Positions 8,037 through 15,985 of a stretch of DNA of 64,000 bases are shown here, one piece after another. Position 1 is the first letter of the stretch. Each line of letters opens with the position of its first letter. Source of the DNA: Krasilnikovia cinnamomea (lineage in GTDB: Bacteria; Actinomycetota; Actinomycetes; Mycobacteriales; Micromonosporaceae); assembly GCF_004217545.1 (NCBI RefSeq), contig NZ_SHKY01000001.1, positions 3,534,001 through 3,598,000 on the forward strand. Direction: 5' to 3'. A program made the translations under genes and the position numbers. The notes under the pieces were generated by a model. That model saw only the letters and a list, made by a program, of their open reading frames with translations. It had not been told where the DNA came from and made no database searches.

Positions 8037-9554
8037 ATGGCTGACTTCGTCGGTGCCGTGGACCAGGGCACGACGAGCACCCGCTTCATGATCTTCGATC
8101 ACGGGGGTCGGGAAGTGGGCCGTCACCAGCTCGAACACGAGCAGATCCTGCCGCAGGCCGGATGGGTCGAGCACAACCCGCTGGAGATCTGGGAACGCAC
8201 CTGCTCGGTCATCCGCACCGCGATGCACGCCCGGGGACTGCGGGCCACCGATCTGGCCGCGCTCGGCGTCACCAACCAGCGCGAGACCACCGTGGTGTGG
8301 AACCGCCGCACCGGAATGCCCTACTACAACGCCATCGTCTGGCAGGACACCCGTACCGATCGCATCGCGACAGCGCTGGAGCGCGACGGGCGCGGCGAGG
8401 TGATCCGGCGCAAGGCGGGTCTGCCACCCGCGACCTACTTCTCGGCCGGGAAGATCCAGTGGATCCTGGAGAACGTCGACGGGGTCCGCGCGGCCGCCGA
8501 GGCCGGGGAGGCAGTGTTCGGCAACACCGACAGCTGGCTGCTGTGGAACCTCACCGGCGGCGTCGACTCCGGCGTGCACATCACGGACGTCACCAACGCC
8601 AGCCGCACCATGCTGATGGACCTGGAAACCCTCGACTGGGACGACGAACTGCTGTCCTTCTTCGACATTCCCCGGGCCATGCTCCCCGAGATCCGCCCCT
8701 CCTCCGACCCCAAGGGCTACGGCCACACCCTGTCCGGCGGGCCGTTCGGCGGGGAGGTCGCGCTCACCGGAGACCTCGGCGACCAGCAGGCCGCCACGGT
8801 CGGCCAGGTCTGCTTCGGGGTCGGCCAGGTGAAGAACACCTACGGTACGGGCAACTTCATGCTCCTCAACACCGGCACCGAGGTGGTCCGCTCGCGCAGC
8901 GGGCTGCTCACCACGGTGTGCTACCAGTTCGGCGCCGACAAACCCGTGTACGCGCTGGAAGGCTCCATCGCGGTCACCGGCTCCGCCGTGCAGTGGCTGC
9001 GCGACCAGCTCGGCATCATCAGCGGCGCGTCGGAGAGCGAGGCACTGGCCCGGCAGGTCGCCGACAGCGGCGGCGTGTACTTCGTCCCGGCGTTCTCCGG
9101 GCTGTTCGCGCCGTACTGGCGATCGGACGCGCGCGGCGCGATCGTCGGGCTCTCCCGCTACAACACCAACGCGCACCTGGCGCGGGCGACGTTGGAATCG
9201 ATCTGCTACCAGACCCGCGACGTCATCGAGGCGATGGCCCGCGACTCCGGAGTCACCCTCGACGTGCTGCGCGTCGACGGGGGCATCACCGCCAACGAGC
9301 TCTGCATGCAGCTACAGGCCGACATCCTCGGCGTCACCGTCTCCCGGCCGGTCGTCGCCGAAACCACCGCACTGGGCGCCGCGTACGCGGCGGGCCTCGC
9401 GGTCGGCTTCTGGCGCGACACCGACGAACTCGCCCAGAACTGGAACGAAGACAAGTGCTGGCAGCCCGAGTGGACCGAAGAGCAACGGGAGAAGGGCTAC
9501 GCCGGTTGGCACAAGGCCGTCCGCCGCACGCTCGACTGGGTCGACGTCGACTGA
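8037..9554 (+). CDS. glpK: Glycerol kinase, copy 2
   Basis: A protein of 505 residues from ATG 8037, with GAGGAGA upstream. The reaction is the same as copy 1. Motifs are intact: [13 protein letters not shown] at residues 9-21, [39 protein letters not shown] and [13 protein letters not shown]. It is followed 78 bases downstream by glpD on the same strand, so these two form the catabolic unit: glycerol to glycerol 3-phosphate to dihydroxyacetone phosphate. No glycerol facilitator gene is present, unlike many Streptomyces gyl operons, so uptake must be by diffusion or an unlinked transporter. The operator upstream suggests control by the divergent IclR protein. Confidence 0.95.
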   Translation: MADFVGAVDQGTTSTRFMIFDHGGREVGRHQLEHEQILPQAGWVEHNPLEIWERTCSVIRTAMHARGLRATDLAALGVTNQRETTVVWNRRTGMPYYNAIVWQDTRTDRIATALERDGRGEVIRRKAGLPPATYFSAGKIQWILENVDGVRAAAEAGEAVFGNTDSWLLWNLTGGVDSGVHITDVTNASRTMLMDLETLDWDDELLSFFDIPRAMLPEIRPSSDPKGYGHTLSGGPFGGEVALTGDLGDQQAATVGQVCFGVGQVKNTYGTGNFMLLNTGTEVVRSRSGLLTTVCYQFGADKPVYALEGSIAVTGSAVQWLRDQLGIISGASESEALARQVADSGGVYFVPAFSGLFAPYWRSDARGAIVGLSRYNTNAHLARATLESICYQTRDVIEAMARDSGVTLDVLRVDGGITANELCMQLQADILGVTVSRPVVAETTALGAAYAAGLAVGFWRDTDELAQNWNEDKCWQPEWTEEQREKGYAGWHKAVRRTLDWVDVD

Positions 9555-9632
9555 CCGCACCCGCCCGGCCGCCCACCAGGCACGAGCCCCCTCGCGGACC
9601 GTCGCGTCCGAAGACCACGAAAGGAAACACCC

Positions 9633-11345
9633 ATGCGTACCGGAACTTTGTCACCGCAGCGCCGCGACGCGGCGATGGCCGCGATGACCAGCGGTGAGGA
9701 ACTCGACGTGCTCGTCGTCGGCGGCGGGGTCGTCGGGGCCGGTGCCGCCCTGGACGCCGCGACCCGCGGGCTCTCCGTCGGTGTGCTGGAGGCCCGCGAC
9801 TGGGCCAGCGGCACCTCCAGCCGTTCCAGCAAGCTCATCCACGGTGGACTGCGCTACCTGGAGATGCTCGACTTCGGGTTGGTCCGGGAGGCGCTGCGGG
9901 AACGCGGCCTGCTGGTGCAGAAGCTCGCCCCGCACCTGGTGCGCCCGGTGTCGTTCCTCTACCCCCTCGAACACCGTGGCTGGGAGCGCCTGTACGCGGG
10001 CGCCGGGGTGATGCTCTACGACACCATGGGCATCTCCAGCGGCCACGCCCGCGGCCTTCCCCGGCACCGGCACCTGTCCCGTCGCGCCGCATTGCGGGAA
10101 TGCCCGTCGCTGCGCCCCGAGTCGCTGATCGGCGGCATCCAGTACTACGACGCGCAGATGGACGACGCCCGCTTCACGATGTTCCTGGTGCGCACCGCGG
10201 TCGCGTACGGGGCGCACGCCGCGTCCCGGGCCCGGGTCGTCGGCTTCCTGCGCGACGGTGCCCGGGTCACCGGCGTGCGGGTGCAGGACCTGGAGCACGA
10301 CCGGATCGTCGAGATCCGCGCCAAGCAGGTCATCAACGCCACCGGGGTGTGGACCGACGACGTGCAGGACCTCGTCAGCGAGCGCAAGCCGTTCAACGTG
10401 CGCGCCTCCAAGGGCATCCACCTCGTCGTGCCGCGCGACCGCGTACAGTCCTCGACGGGGTTGATCCTGCGCACCGCGACCAGCGTGCTGTTCGTCATCC
10501 CGTGGGACCAGCACTGGATCATCGGCACCACGGACACCGACTGGGACCTCGACAAGGACCACCCCGCCGCGTCCAGCCGCGACGTCGACTACCTCCTGGA
10601 AGAGGTGAACAAGGTCCTCGTCACGCCGCTGACCCGCGACGACGTGCAGGGTGTCTACGCCGGGCTGCGCCCGCTGCTGTCCGGCGAATCCGAGCTGACC
10701 GCCAAGCTGTCGCGCGAACACACCGTCGCCAGCCCGGCGCCGGGGCTCGTCGTCGTGGCGGGCGGCAAGTTCACCACGTACCGGGTGATGGCGGCCGACG
10801 CCGTGGACGCCGCCGTACGCGGACTGAACCGGACCGTGCCGCGCTGCTGCACCGACCAGGTGCCGCTGGTCGGCGCGGACGGGTTCGTGGCGATGCGCAA
10901 CCAGCGCAACGCGCTCGCCGCCGAGCTGGGGTTGCACGTGTCCCAGGTGGAGCATCTGCTGCGCCGGTACGGCACCCTCACCGACGAGGTGCTCACCCTC
11001 GTGCGGGAGGACCCGAGCCTGGGGCAGCCGCTGGAGGGCGCGGACTCCTACCTGCGCGCGGAGGTCGCGTACGCGGCGCTGCACGAGGACGCCCGGCACC
11101 TGGAGGACGTGCTGACCCGGCGTACCCGGATCTCCATCGAGACGTTCGACCGGGGCACCACGGCGGCGCGGGCGGCCGGGGCCATCATGGCCGAGGTGCT
11201 CGGCTGGAGCCCGGAGCAGCTCGACCGGGAGGTCGCGCACTACCTGCAGCGGGTCGAGGCGGAACGCGCCGCGCAGGAGCAGCCCGACGACGCAACCGCC
11301 GAGCTGGCACGGCTGGGCGCCCCCGAACTGCTCGTCACGGGCTGA
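9633..11345 (+). CDS. glpD: Glycerol-3-phosphate dehydrogenase (FAD-dependent, aerobic)
   Basis: A protein of 570 residues from ATG 9633 (AAGGAAA upstream). It oxidises glycerol 3-phosphate to dihydroxyacetone phosphate, passing electrons to quinone at the membrane. The FAD-binding Rossmann motif LVVGGGVVGAGAALDAAT is at residues 26-43. It is followed by the GlpD signature SSRSSKLIHGGLRYLE (about 62-77), the substrate region FVIPWDQHWIIGTTDTDW, and the C-terminal DAO_C domain (about 400-530). Length fits the family. It is the second gene of the glpK-glpD unit and ends at a hairpin shared with the convergent gene. Confidence 0.95.
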   Translation: MRTGTLSPQRRDAAMAAMTSGEELDVLVVGGGVVGAGAALDAATRGLSVGVLEARDWASGTSSRSSKLIHGGLRYLEMLDFGLVREALRERGLLVQKLAPHLVRPVSFLYPLEHRGWERLYAGAGVMLYDTMGISSGHARGLPRHRHLSRRAALRECPSLRPESLIGGIQYYDAQMDDARFTMFLVRTAVAYGAHAASRARVVGFLRDGARVTGVRVQDLEHDRIVEIRAKQVINATGVWTDDVQDLVSERKPFNVRASKGIHLVVPRDRVQSSTGLILRTATSVLFVIPWDQHWIIGTTDTDWDLDKDHPAASSRDVDYLLEEVNKVLVTPLTRDDVQGVYAGLRPLLSGESELTAKLSREHTVASPAPGLVVVAGGKFTTYRVMAADAVDAAVRGLNRTVPRCCTDQVPLVGADGFVAMRNQRNALAAELGLHVSQVEHLLRRYGTLTDEVLTLVREDPSLGQPLEGADSYLRAEVAYAALHEDARHLEDVLTRRTRISIETFDRGTTAARAAGAIMAEVLGWSPEQLDREVAHYLQRVEAERAAQEQPDDATAELARLGAPELLVTG

Positions 11346-11352
11346 TCCGGCG

Positions 11353-11392
11353 GCGCGCGGTGCGTGCGGGTTCGCCCGCACCCGCCGCGCGC
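11353..11392. terminator. Bidirectional hairpin after glpD
   Basis: GCGCGCGG (11353-11360) pairs with CCGCGCGC (11385-11392), and inner GTGCGGG (11364-11370) pairs with CCCGCAC (11375-11381) around TTCG. A small internal mismatch lies between the stems. It sits between the convergent stops at 11345 and 11402. Confidence 0.7.
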
Positions 11393-11401
11393 TGACCGCA
11401 T

Positions 11402-12070
11402 TCAGTGGTACTGGATGCCGGGGATGTAGCCGCCGTCGGTGAAGCGGTTGCCGATCTCGCCCACCGCTACGCCGTGCGCGCGGCCCATCGCCTCGATGGT
11501 CTCGTCGCCGGTGCCCAGCGACACCGCGACGTGGTTGTACTGCGAACCGTTGTGGCCGGCGCGGCGGAACAGCAGCGCGCCACGGACCGAGGCGGCCTCC
11601 GAGACGGACAGGCCGAGCCCGGCGTGGTGCGACGCGTCGATCTGCGACACCGAGTAGCTGGGGAACTCGACCCCGAGCCGGGCACAGGCCCAGGAGATCA
11701 GTTCCGCGCAGTCGAACTCGTCCTCGTCCGGGTTGTTCTCGTCCGCGTTCGTGCCGAGGACGTACCGGTCGTTGACCTGGTGCAGGCAGAGCTCCACGAA
11801 CCGGTCGGCGGTCGCGACGTCGGTCGGGTCGTCTGCGGCGATGTTCTGCCCCTCGTGGCTGGAGAAGAGCATTCCCCAGGTGGACTCGTCCACCTGGCCG
11901 GTGATCTCCAACTGGTACGTCGCCTGGAACGCCTGCACGGCCTCGACCGTCTTGCGGCCGTAGTCGCGGTCCACGCCGCCGGTCGAGAATCCCAGCTCCG
12001 TCAGCCGTTGCTGAACCTGCTCCACGTAATCCCCTGAGTCACCCCGCCTCAGGTAGACCTCGCCGGACAT
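11402..12070 (-). CDS. Peptidoglycan-binding domain / NlpC-P60-like hydrolase without signal peptide
   Basis: A protein of 222 residues; ATG 12070 is preceded by GAGGAGG. Residues 3-70 form a PG_binding_1 domain (LRRGDSGDYVEQVQQRL ... VDESTWGML). Residues 88-222 are an NlpC/P60-like papain-fold domain with the nucleophile in DEFDCAELISWA (Cys121) and a His in YNHVAVSLG (His180). Such proteins cut cell-wall peptides when exported. There is no signal peptide or membrane segment, so it either leaves by another route, acts inside the cell, or lacks a native wall role. It stands alone on its strand, convergent with glpD. Confidence 0.8.
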   Translation of the reverse strand: MSGEVYLRRGDSGDYVEQVQQRLTELGFSTGGVDRDYGRKTVEAVQAFQATYQLEITGQVDESTWGMLFSSHEGQNIAADDPTDVATADRFVELCLHQVNDRYVLGTNADENNPDEDEFDCAELISWACARLGVEFPSYSVSQIDASHHAGLGLSVSEAASVRGALLFRRAGHNGSQYNHVAVSLGTGDETIEAMGRAHGVAVGEIGNRFTDGGYIPGIQYH

Positions 12071-12215
12071 GTGCGCCTCCTCGGTTGTGGGGTGCGCTCA
12101 GGGTGCTACGCGCGGGCGGGGTCGCTCCCGCACGAAAGGGCGGCCACGAGGGCACGGCCGTCCTCCCTCGCAGAAGGCGGCACGGGACCGCCCACACGGT
12201 CCGGCTCCCCTCGCG

Positions 12216-12479
12216 CTATCGCCGCTGCCCGCCGCGCTCATCCACCCAAGCCAGCGTGGCGCCGTACAGCCAAGCGGCTCGTGCCGGGCTGCCGCAAATC
12301 GACAGTGTGTTGGTGGAGCCTTCGCTCCAGCCGACCGTGATAACGGAACCGTCTGGCAGCGTCATTCCCCATGCCACGACGAGCGGGGTGGCAGGCCGCG
12401 ACCGTGCGGAGAGGACCAGCGCAAACGAACGTGGGATGAAGTCGACATCCTCGTGGTTCGGTCCGGCGATCGGCGTCAT
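12216..12479 (-). CDS. Small hypothetical protein, coupled to the upstream gene
   Basis: A protein of 87 residues. Its ATG (12479-12477) overlaps the TGA of the upstream 76-aa gene as ATGA, which indicates translational coupling and supports both frames. The sequence is a compact alternation of beta-prone and small residues (FALVLSARS, LVVAWGMTLPDGSVITVGW). There is no recognised motif, signal peptide or membrane segment. Codon use is less GC3-biased than the housekeeping genes nearby, as in the rest of this accessory stretch. No function can be given. Confidence 0.5.
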   Translation of the reverse strand: MTPIAGPNHEDVDFIPRSFALVLSARSRPATPLVVAWGMTLPDGSVITVGWSEGSTNTLSICGSPARAAWLYGATLAWVDERGGQRR

Positions 12480-12706
12480 TCATTCTCCCTGGCCGATGCG
12501 GCGTCGGCGGTGGGCGCTTTCAGCTGGCCGACCTGGGTGGCGAGCAGAAGTCCGCAGAGTTGGCAGTGCTCACTCGCGCCCCTGCCCAGCCAGAATGACG
12601 CCAGGGCAACGAGGGGCAGGCAAGCCAGAAGTACGAACGCCATCCCGATGAGTCCGTTCCGTGTATGGAATGCGAGCTGTTGGCGCTCAACAGGATTGCC
12701 CTCCAT
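12476..12706 (-). CDS. Small membrane protein, unknown
   Basis: A protein of 76 residues from ATG 12706; no clear ribosome binding site is visible. Residues 20-42 (LIGMAFVLLACLPLVALASFW) form one transmembrane helix, followed by EHCQLCGLLL with a CxxC pair and a polar tail. It is joined by an ATGA overlap to the 87-aa gene behind it. The pair follows the phosphotransferase gene at 12784 by 78 bases on the same strand, so all may be one transcript. Function is unknown. Confidence 0.45.
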   Translation of the reverse strand: MEGNPVERQQLAFHTRNGLIGMAFVLLACLPLVALASFWLGRGASEHCQLCGLLLATQVGQLKAPTADAASARENE

Positions 12707-12783
12707 CGGTCACAAGAACAGACCCATCGTGGGAACCCACGATGGACCTCACCTGGGATCAGGCCGCTTTGCCTGCTCACTCG

Positions 12784-13671
12784 TCAGAGGATCCGCCAGC
12801 CCGTCATGTCGTAGGCGTCCGCTTGCAGGCCCTCGACACGACGAAGGACCTCGGCCGCTGCCGACGTGCCGGGTCGGCATTTGCGGGCGTTGGTTGCGAT
12901 CATCTGAAGTTCACGAAGGCGGCACAAGGATTCGAAGCTTTCCCATGATTCGACGTCCCACCACCCGTATGTGTCGGTGAAGTCAGCGAACGATGCCGCC
13001 CCGGGCAATCCGAAGCGACGGCAATGGACGGCGATGGTGGCGATATCCCATTCGCGTGGTCCCACACCAGCCCCGTCCCAGTCCGCCAGCACCGGGGTCC
13101 CATCGAGCCTGCGTAGCGCATTTCTGGTCTGCGGATCGGTCTGGATGAGGCTGTTGCCCCGCGGAAATGTCATCTCCGACCAGGACTTGCCCAACGACTC
13201 AAGTCGACCGAAGAGAAACGCGCGGGCGTCCTCGTCGAGAATCTCGGAGAGGGTCAGTGAGCGATGAATGCTTTCGAGGGGCCGCAGGTCGGGAAGGTCA
13301 ATTTCCGGGAGGGGCAGCGAATGAAGGCGATGAAGCAGTGATCCCAGCTCCGCTGTCGTTACGGGACGGTCGTGAGCCGGGTCCAGCCGCTCCCAGACGG
13401 TAACGGCATGTCCCGCGACGCGGATGGGTTGGGCCAACGCAGGGCTGAGCGGCACCGTGGGGAACCCCAACCGGGTCAGCCATCGGACGAGCGCGACTAC
13501 GGAACGCACCTGGCCCATGGCGACCTCGCCCGGGGCGATCTTCACGACGACGTCATCGATCCCGTATACGGCGTTGCTGTGATGGCGGAGAAGAACCGCG
13601 TCGGAGGCGCGTAACCCCAGGAGGCGGCACACCTCGAACAGCACCGGGCGGCTTCGCTCCTCGACAAACAT
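12784..13671 (-). CDS. Aminoglycoside-phosphotransferase-like kinase (APH fold)
   Basis: A protein of 295 residues; ATG 13671 sits 7 bases after the stop of the upstream gene, with TAGGAG across the junction. The N-lobe has VVKIAPGE (Lys for ATP). The C-lobe has SLIQTDPQTRNAL (about residues 185-197), in the place of the usual HGDxxxxN loop: Asp and Asn are kept but His is Gln. VLADWDGAGVGPREWDIA follows with the metal-binding Asp. The fold is that of small-molecule kinases; the substrate is unknown and resistance need not be implied. The close link to the XRE-TPR regulator gene suggests co-expression with it. Confidence 0.75.
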   Translation of the reverse strand: MFVEERSRPVLFEVCRLLGLRASDAVLLRHHSNAVYGIDDVVVKIAPGEVAMGQVRSVVALVRWLTRLGFPTVPLSPALAQPIRVAGHAVTVWERLDPAHDRPVTTAELGSLLHRLHSLPLPEIDLPDLRPLESIHRSLTLSEILDEDARAFLFGRLESLGKSWSEMTFPRGNSLIQTDPQTRNALRRLDGTPVLADWDGAGVGPREWDIATIAVHCRRFGLPGAASFADFTDTYGWWDVESWESFESLCRLRELQMIATNARKCRPGTSAAAEVLRRVEGLQADAYDMTGWRIL

Positions 13672-13678
13672 GGAGCTC

Positions 13679-15040
13679 CTAGGGTTCGAGCGCGGCACGG
13701 TTGCTCACAAGCCTACGAGCCTGCTCACGACAGGCGTGCACATAGTCCAAAAGCGTCTCCACCTCCGCGGGCCGGTTGCGTCTGGAAGGGGAGGCGATCA
13801 CCTGCTCCGCCCGAGTGAGGACGATCTCCGTACGTTGCGCGGCAGGGAGGCCCGCGATGGCTGCCCGTGCGGTCGTGGCGGCCTCGGCAGGGTGCCCTTC
13901 ACGTGCCTGGCAGATCGACCCATCGAGCCTGATGAAGGCCGGATCAAGCGGTACGGCGGGCTCGGGACCGTAGAGCCGCAGAGCCTCCTCCTGAATGCGA
14001 TACGCGTTTCCGGTATCGGCCAGCCAGGTGTATGTGCCGGACAGATAGAACAGCAGGCGCTTCGCCGGGAAGTGGAATGCCGAGTCGGTGTCATCCTCAC
14101 CGGCTTCATCGAACAGCCGCTGGCATTGGCAGATGGCATCCCAGGCTTCGTCCCGTCGGCCGAGCCGCGCCAGCGCCCGAGCACGGCCTGCCGCAGCCAG
14201 CACGGTCGATGGCGATGGCGGGGTCGCAATGGCCAAGGCTGCCTCGGCCATGGTCACGGTCTGACCAGGGTTGCCGAAGTAGTACGGCAGCATCGCCGCC
14301 TGGGCGCGAACGAGAACCTGCAGTGGCAATCGCCCACTGTCGTCGGCCGCCAGAATGGCGGACCGATACCACATTCGAGCCTCCGTGGCATCGCCTAGAC
14401 GCATCAGTGCGTCGGCCAGCATTGTCGCCAGCAACGCGGCCGAGCTCGACAGACGCACCTGCACAGATGCCGGTTGTCGGCGCCGCGACAGCGACGCTAT
14501 CTGGCGACATTCTGTTGCGAGCGGCATCAGCATCTCGGCGGCAGGCTTCGACGGATACTCCTGCAGGTACTCGGCGGTCGCCTGCTCTATGAGATCGAGT
14601 TGCCGTGGCGACGTCGTGGACAACGTCAACGCCTGGTCCAGGTCTTCTCGCAGGCCGGAGAGAGTGCCTCGGGTGACCTCGCCATGATCGTGGCGACCCG
14701 AGGTGGCGGCGCCACGGTCGGCCATGGTGTCATCCCGCGCAACCATGCCGCCCGGACTGCTGGGCGCGCTGCCCAGGCCCATCATGGTCCTGGGAATCCG
14801 CAGTCCATCAGCGATCCGGACAAGGACGTCGTAGTCCCGTACCGTACGTGAGCCCTTTTCGATCTCCAGTGCCCGGCTGGCAGAGATGCCGACGAGCGAT
14901 CCGATTCCGCCGTACGAGAATCCCCTCCGGTGCAGGAATCTAAAGATCACCTGCACATTTCGAAGTTCCAGGAAGCTGGCAAGTGGCTGCCCTTCCCAAC
15001 TACCTGACAGCCACCAGGCAGGATCAACCTCAGCCGGCAC
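13679..15040 (-). CDS. XRE-type regulator with TPR-like C-terminal domain
   Basis: A protein of 453 residues from GTG 15040 (AGGG upstream). Residues 28-85 form a helix-turn-helix (FLHRRGFSYGGIGSLVGIS ... RALEIEKGSRTVRDYDVLVRIADGL). Residues 140-450 are helical repeats rich in Ala, Leu and Arg, such as LLATMLADALMRLGDATEARMWY, resembling tetratricopeptide units. This architecture is common in large XRE regulators of actinomycetes, often paired with a small enzyme gene. Here the partner is the phosphotransferase gene that starts 7 bases after its stop. It is an intact relative in style, but not in sequence detail, of the broken regulator at 22.7-23.9 kb. Confidence 0.75.
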   Translation of the reverse strand: MPAEVDPAWWLSGSWEGQPLASFLELRNVQVIFRFLHRRGFSYGGIGSLVGISASRALEIEKGSRTVRDYDVLVRIADGLRIPRTMMGLGSAPSSPGGMVARDDTMADRGAATSGRHDHGEVTRGTLSGLREDLDQALTLSTTSPRQLDLIEQATAEYLQEYPSKPAAEMLMPLATECRQIASLSRRRQPASVQVRLSSSAALLATMLADALMRLGDATEARMWYRSAILAADDSGRLPLQVLVRAQAAMLPYYFGNPGQTVTMAEAALAIATPPSPSTVLAAAGRARALARLGRRDEAWDAICQCQRLFDEAGEDDTDSAFHFPAKRLLFYLSGTYTWLADTGNAYRIQEEALRLYGPEPAVPLDPAFIRLDGSICQAREGHPAEAATTARAAIAGLPAAQRTEIVLTRAEQVIASPSRRNRPAEVETLLDYVHACREQARRLVSNRAALEP

Positions 15041-15131
15041 GGCAACCCTCCCGGTTGGTTCCTCGGACTCGGCAGCGATTCCACTGTAGGCAACGTTGGG
15101 CGTCGGGAGAACCGGGAGCTGTCAAGCAAAG

Positions 15132-15312
15132 TGATCAGCGACATCACCGGTTGTCTTTGGTCCCTCGATCGGGGAGCTGTGCGCCCATGGCGTCGGGCGT
15201 ACACCGTTCACAAGGGGTGTTGTGCTCACGTCCACGTCAGCGGCCGTCTTCCGGACGATCCTGCCCGCGTGCGCGAGCGGTGATCACCGGAGGGTTCTAC
15301 GCGCACATGTTT
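15132..15312 (+). pseudogene. Decayed second copy of the hmp leader and first codons
   Basis: These bases align with 15782-15985: the shared blocks include TTTGGTCCCTCGATCG, a spaced region ending AAGGnGTGTTGTGCTC, and TCAGCGGCCGTC. The copied start is GTG 15222, but about 8-9 bases are missing near 15275, which breaks the frame. A 15-base gap upstream removes half of the palindrome seen in the intact copy. The fragment stops after the equivalent of about residue 33 of flavohemoglobin. The Imm1-like gene starts 31 bases further on, so it sits between the two copies. Together with 15041-15131, in which I see nothing, this accounts for the gene-free stretch 15041-15343. Confidence 0.75.
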
Positions 15313-15343
15313 TTGAAGAGCTACCCGGGGAACGGAAAGGTGG

Positions 15344-15784
15344 TTGAGCCTGTTGACAACGTTTACGGTCCGATGGGACAACGGAAAGAAGTCCGTCCTC
15401 GTCGAGGACATTGAGCAGCTCGATACTGCGCTTGATCAGATCGAGAACGAGCGTGGTCCGAAAGGCCGGGTGTTCGTGGTCGATATCACGAATGGCAGGA
15501 ACGCGAATGGGGTTGCGCGCGGCCTGCATATGACCGTTGGGCATCCCGTACGTAACCGAGTTTTCTGGATGGGTCCGGGCGACAACGTCGGCTTTGAGCC
15601 TGAGCTGGAGCCGTGGAACGGCGACGCGATCGAGTTCGACTACGGGCATCTCCCTACCGAGGAGACGCCGGAAACGTTGCGAGTCAGTCGAATGAAGGCG
15701 CGAGAAGCTGCGCGCGAGTTCATCCGCACCAACGAGCGACCGACGTGCCTTGCCTGGCAAACCGTTCCGTCCCCAGCAACCTGA
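15344..15784 (+). CDS. Imm1-family immunity protein (probable)
   Basis: A protein of 146 residues from TTG 15344, with GGAAAGG just upstream; TTG 15353 is an alternative. The N-terminal FTVRWDNGKKSVLVEDIEQLDTAL and the C-terminal FDYGHLPTEETPETLRVSRMKAREAAREF ... RPTCLAWQTV pattern match the layout of Imm1 proteins, which neutralise polymorphic deaminase or other toxins. No toxin gene is adjacent, so it would be an orphan immunity gene. Its codon use is less GC3-rich than hmp downstream. It lies inside the duplicated hmp leader, which suggests arrival by insertion or recombination. The family call is by pattern only. Confidence 0.55.
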   Translation: MSLLTTFTVRWDNGKKSVLVEDIEQLDTALDQIENERGPKGRVFVVDITNGRNANGVARGLHMTVGHPVRNRVFWMGPGDNVGFEPELEPWNGDAIEFDYGHLPTEETPETLRVSRMKAREAAREFIRTNERPTCLAWQTVPSPAT

Positions 15785-15985
15785 TCAGGGACATCTCCCG
15801 CCGTCGTGTCGACTCAGGACTTTGGTCCCTCGATCGATGAGTTGTGCGTCCATAGCGTCGTGCGTACACCGATCGCAAGGAGTGTTGTGCTCAACCCCAC
15901 ATCAGCGGCCGTCGTCCGCGCGACCCTGCCCGCCGTCCGCGACCACGCCGAGGAGATCACCGGTGCCTTCTACGCGCGGATGTTC
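15782..15985 (+). repeat. Intact copy of the duplicated hmp leader
   Basis: This is the functional copy of the segment repeated at 15132-15312. It holds the hmp upstream region, the ribosome binding site AAGGAG (15877-15882), the GTG start and the first 33 codons. The two copies are 650-665 bases apart and differ by two deletions in the left copy plus many substitutions, so the duplication is not recent. Confidence 0.75.
15814..15832. promoter_or_regulatory. DevR/DosR-like palindrome upstream of hmp
   Basis: TCAGGACTTTGGTCCCTCG resembles the actinobacterial dormancy-regulator box (GGGACTT..AGTCCC type): the core GGACTT-n2-GTCCC is present. It is about 55 bases before the hmp start. In the decayed leader copy the left half-site is lost (GTCTTTGGTCCC). 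Control of a NO- and oxygen-related gene by a DevR-type regulator would make sense, but it is inferred from the motif alone. Confidence 0.4.
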
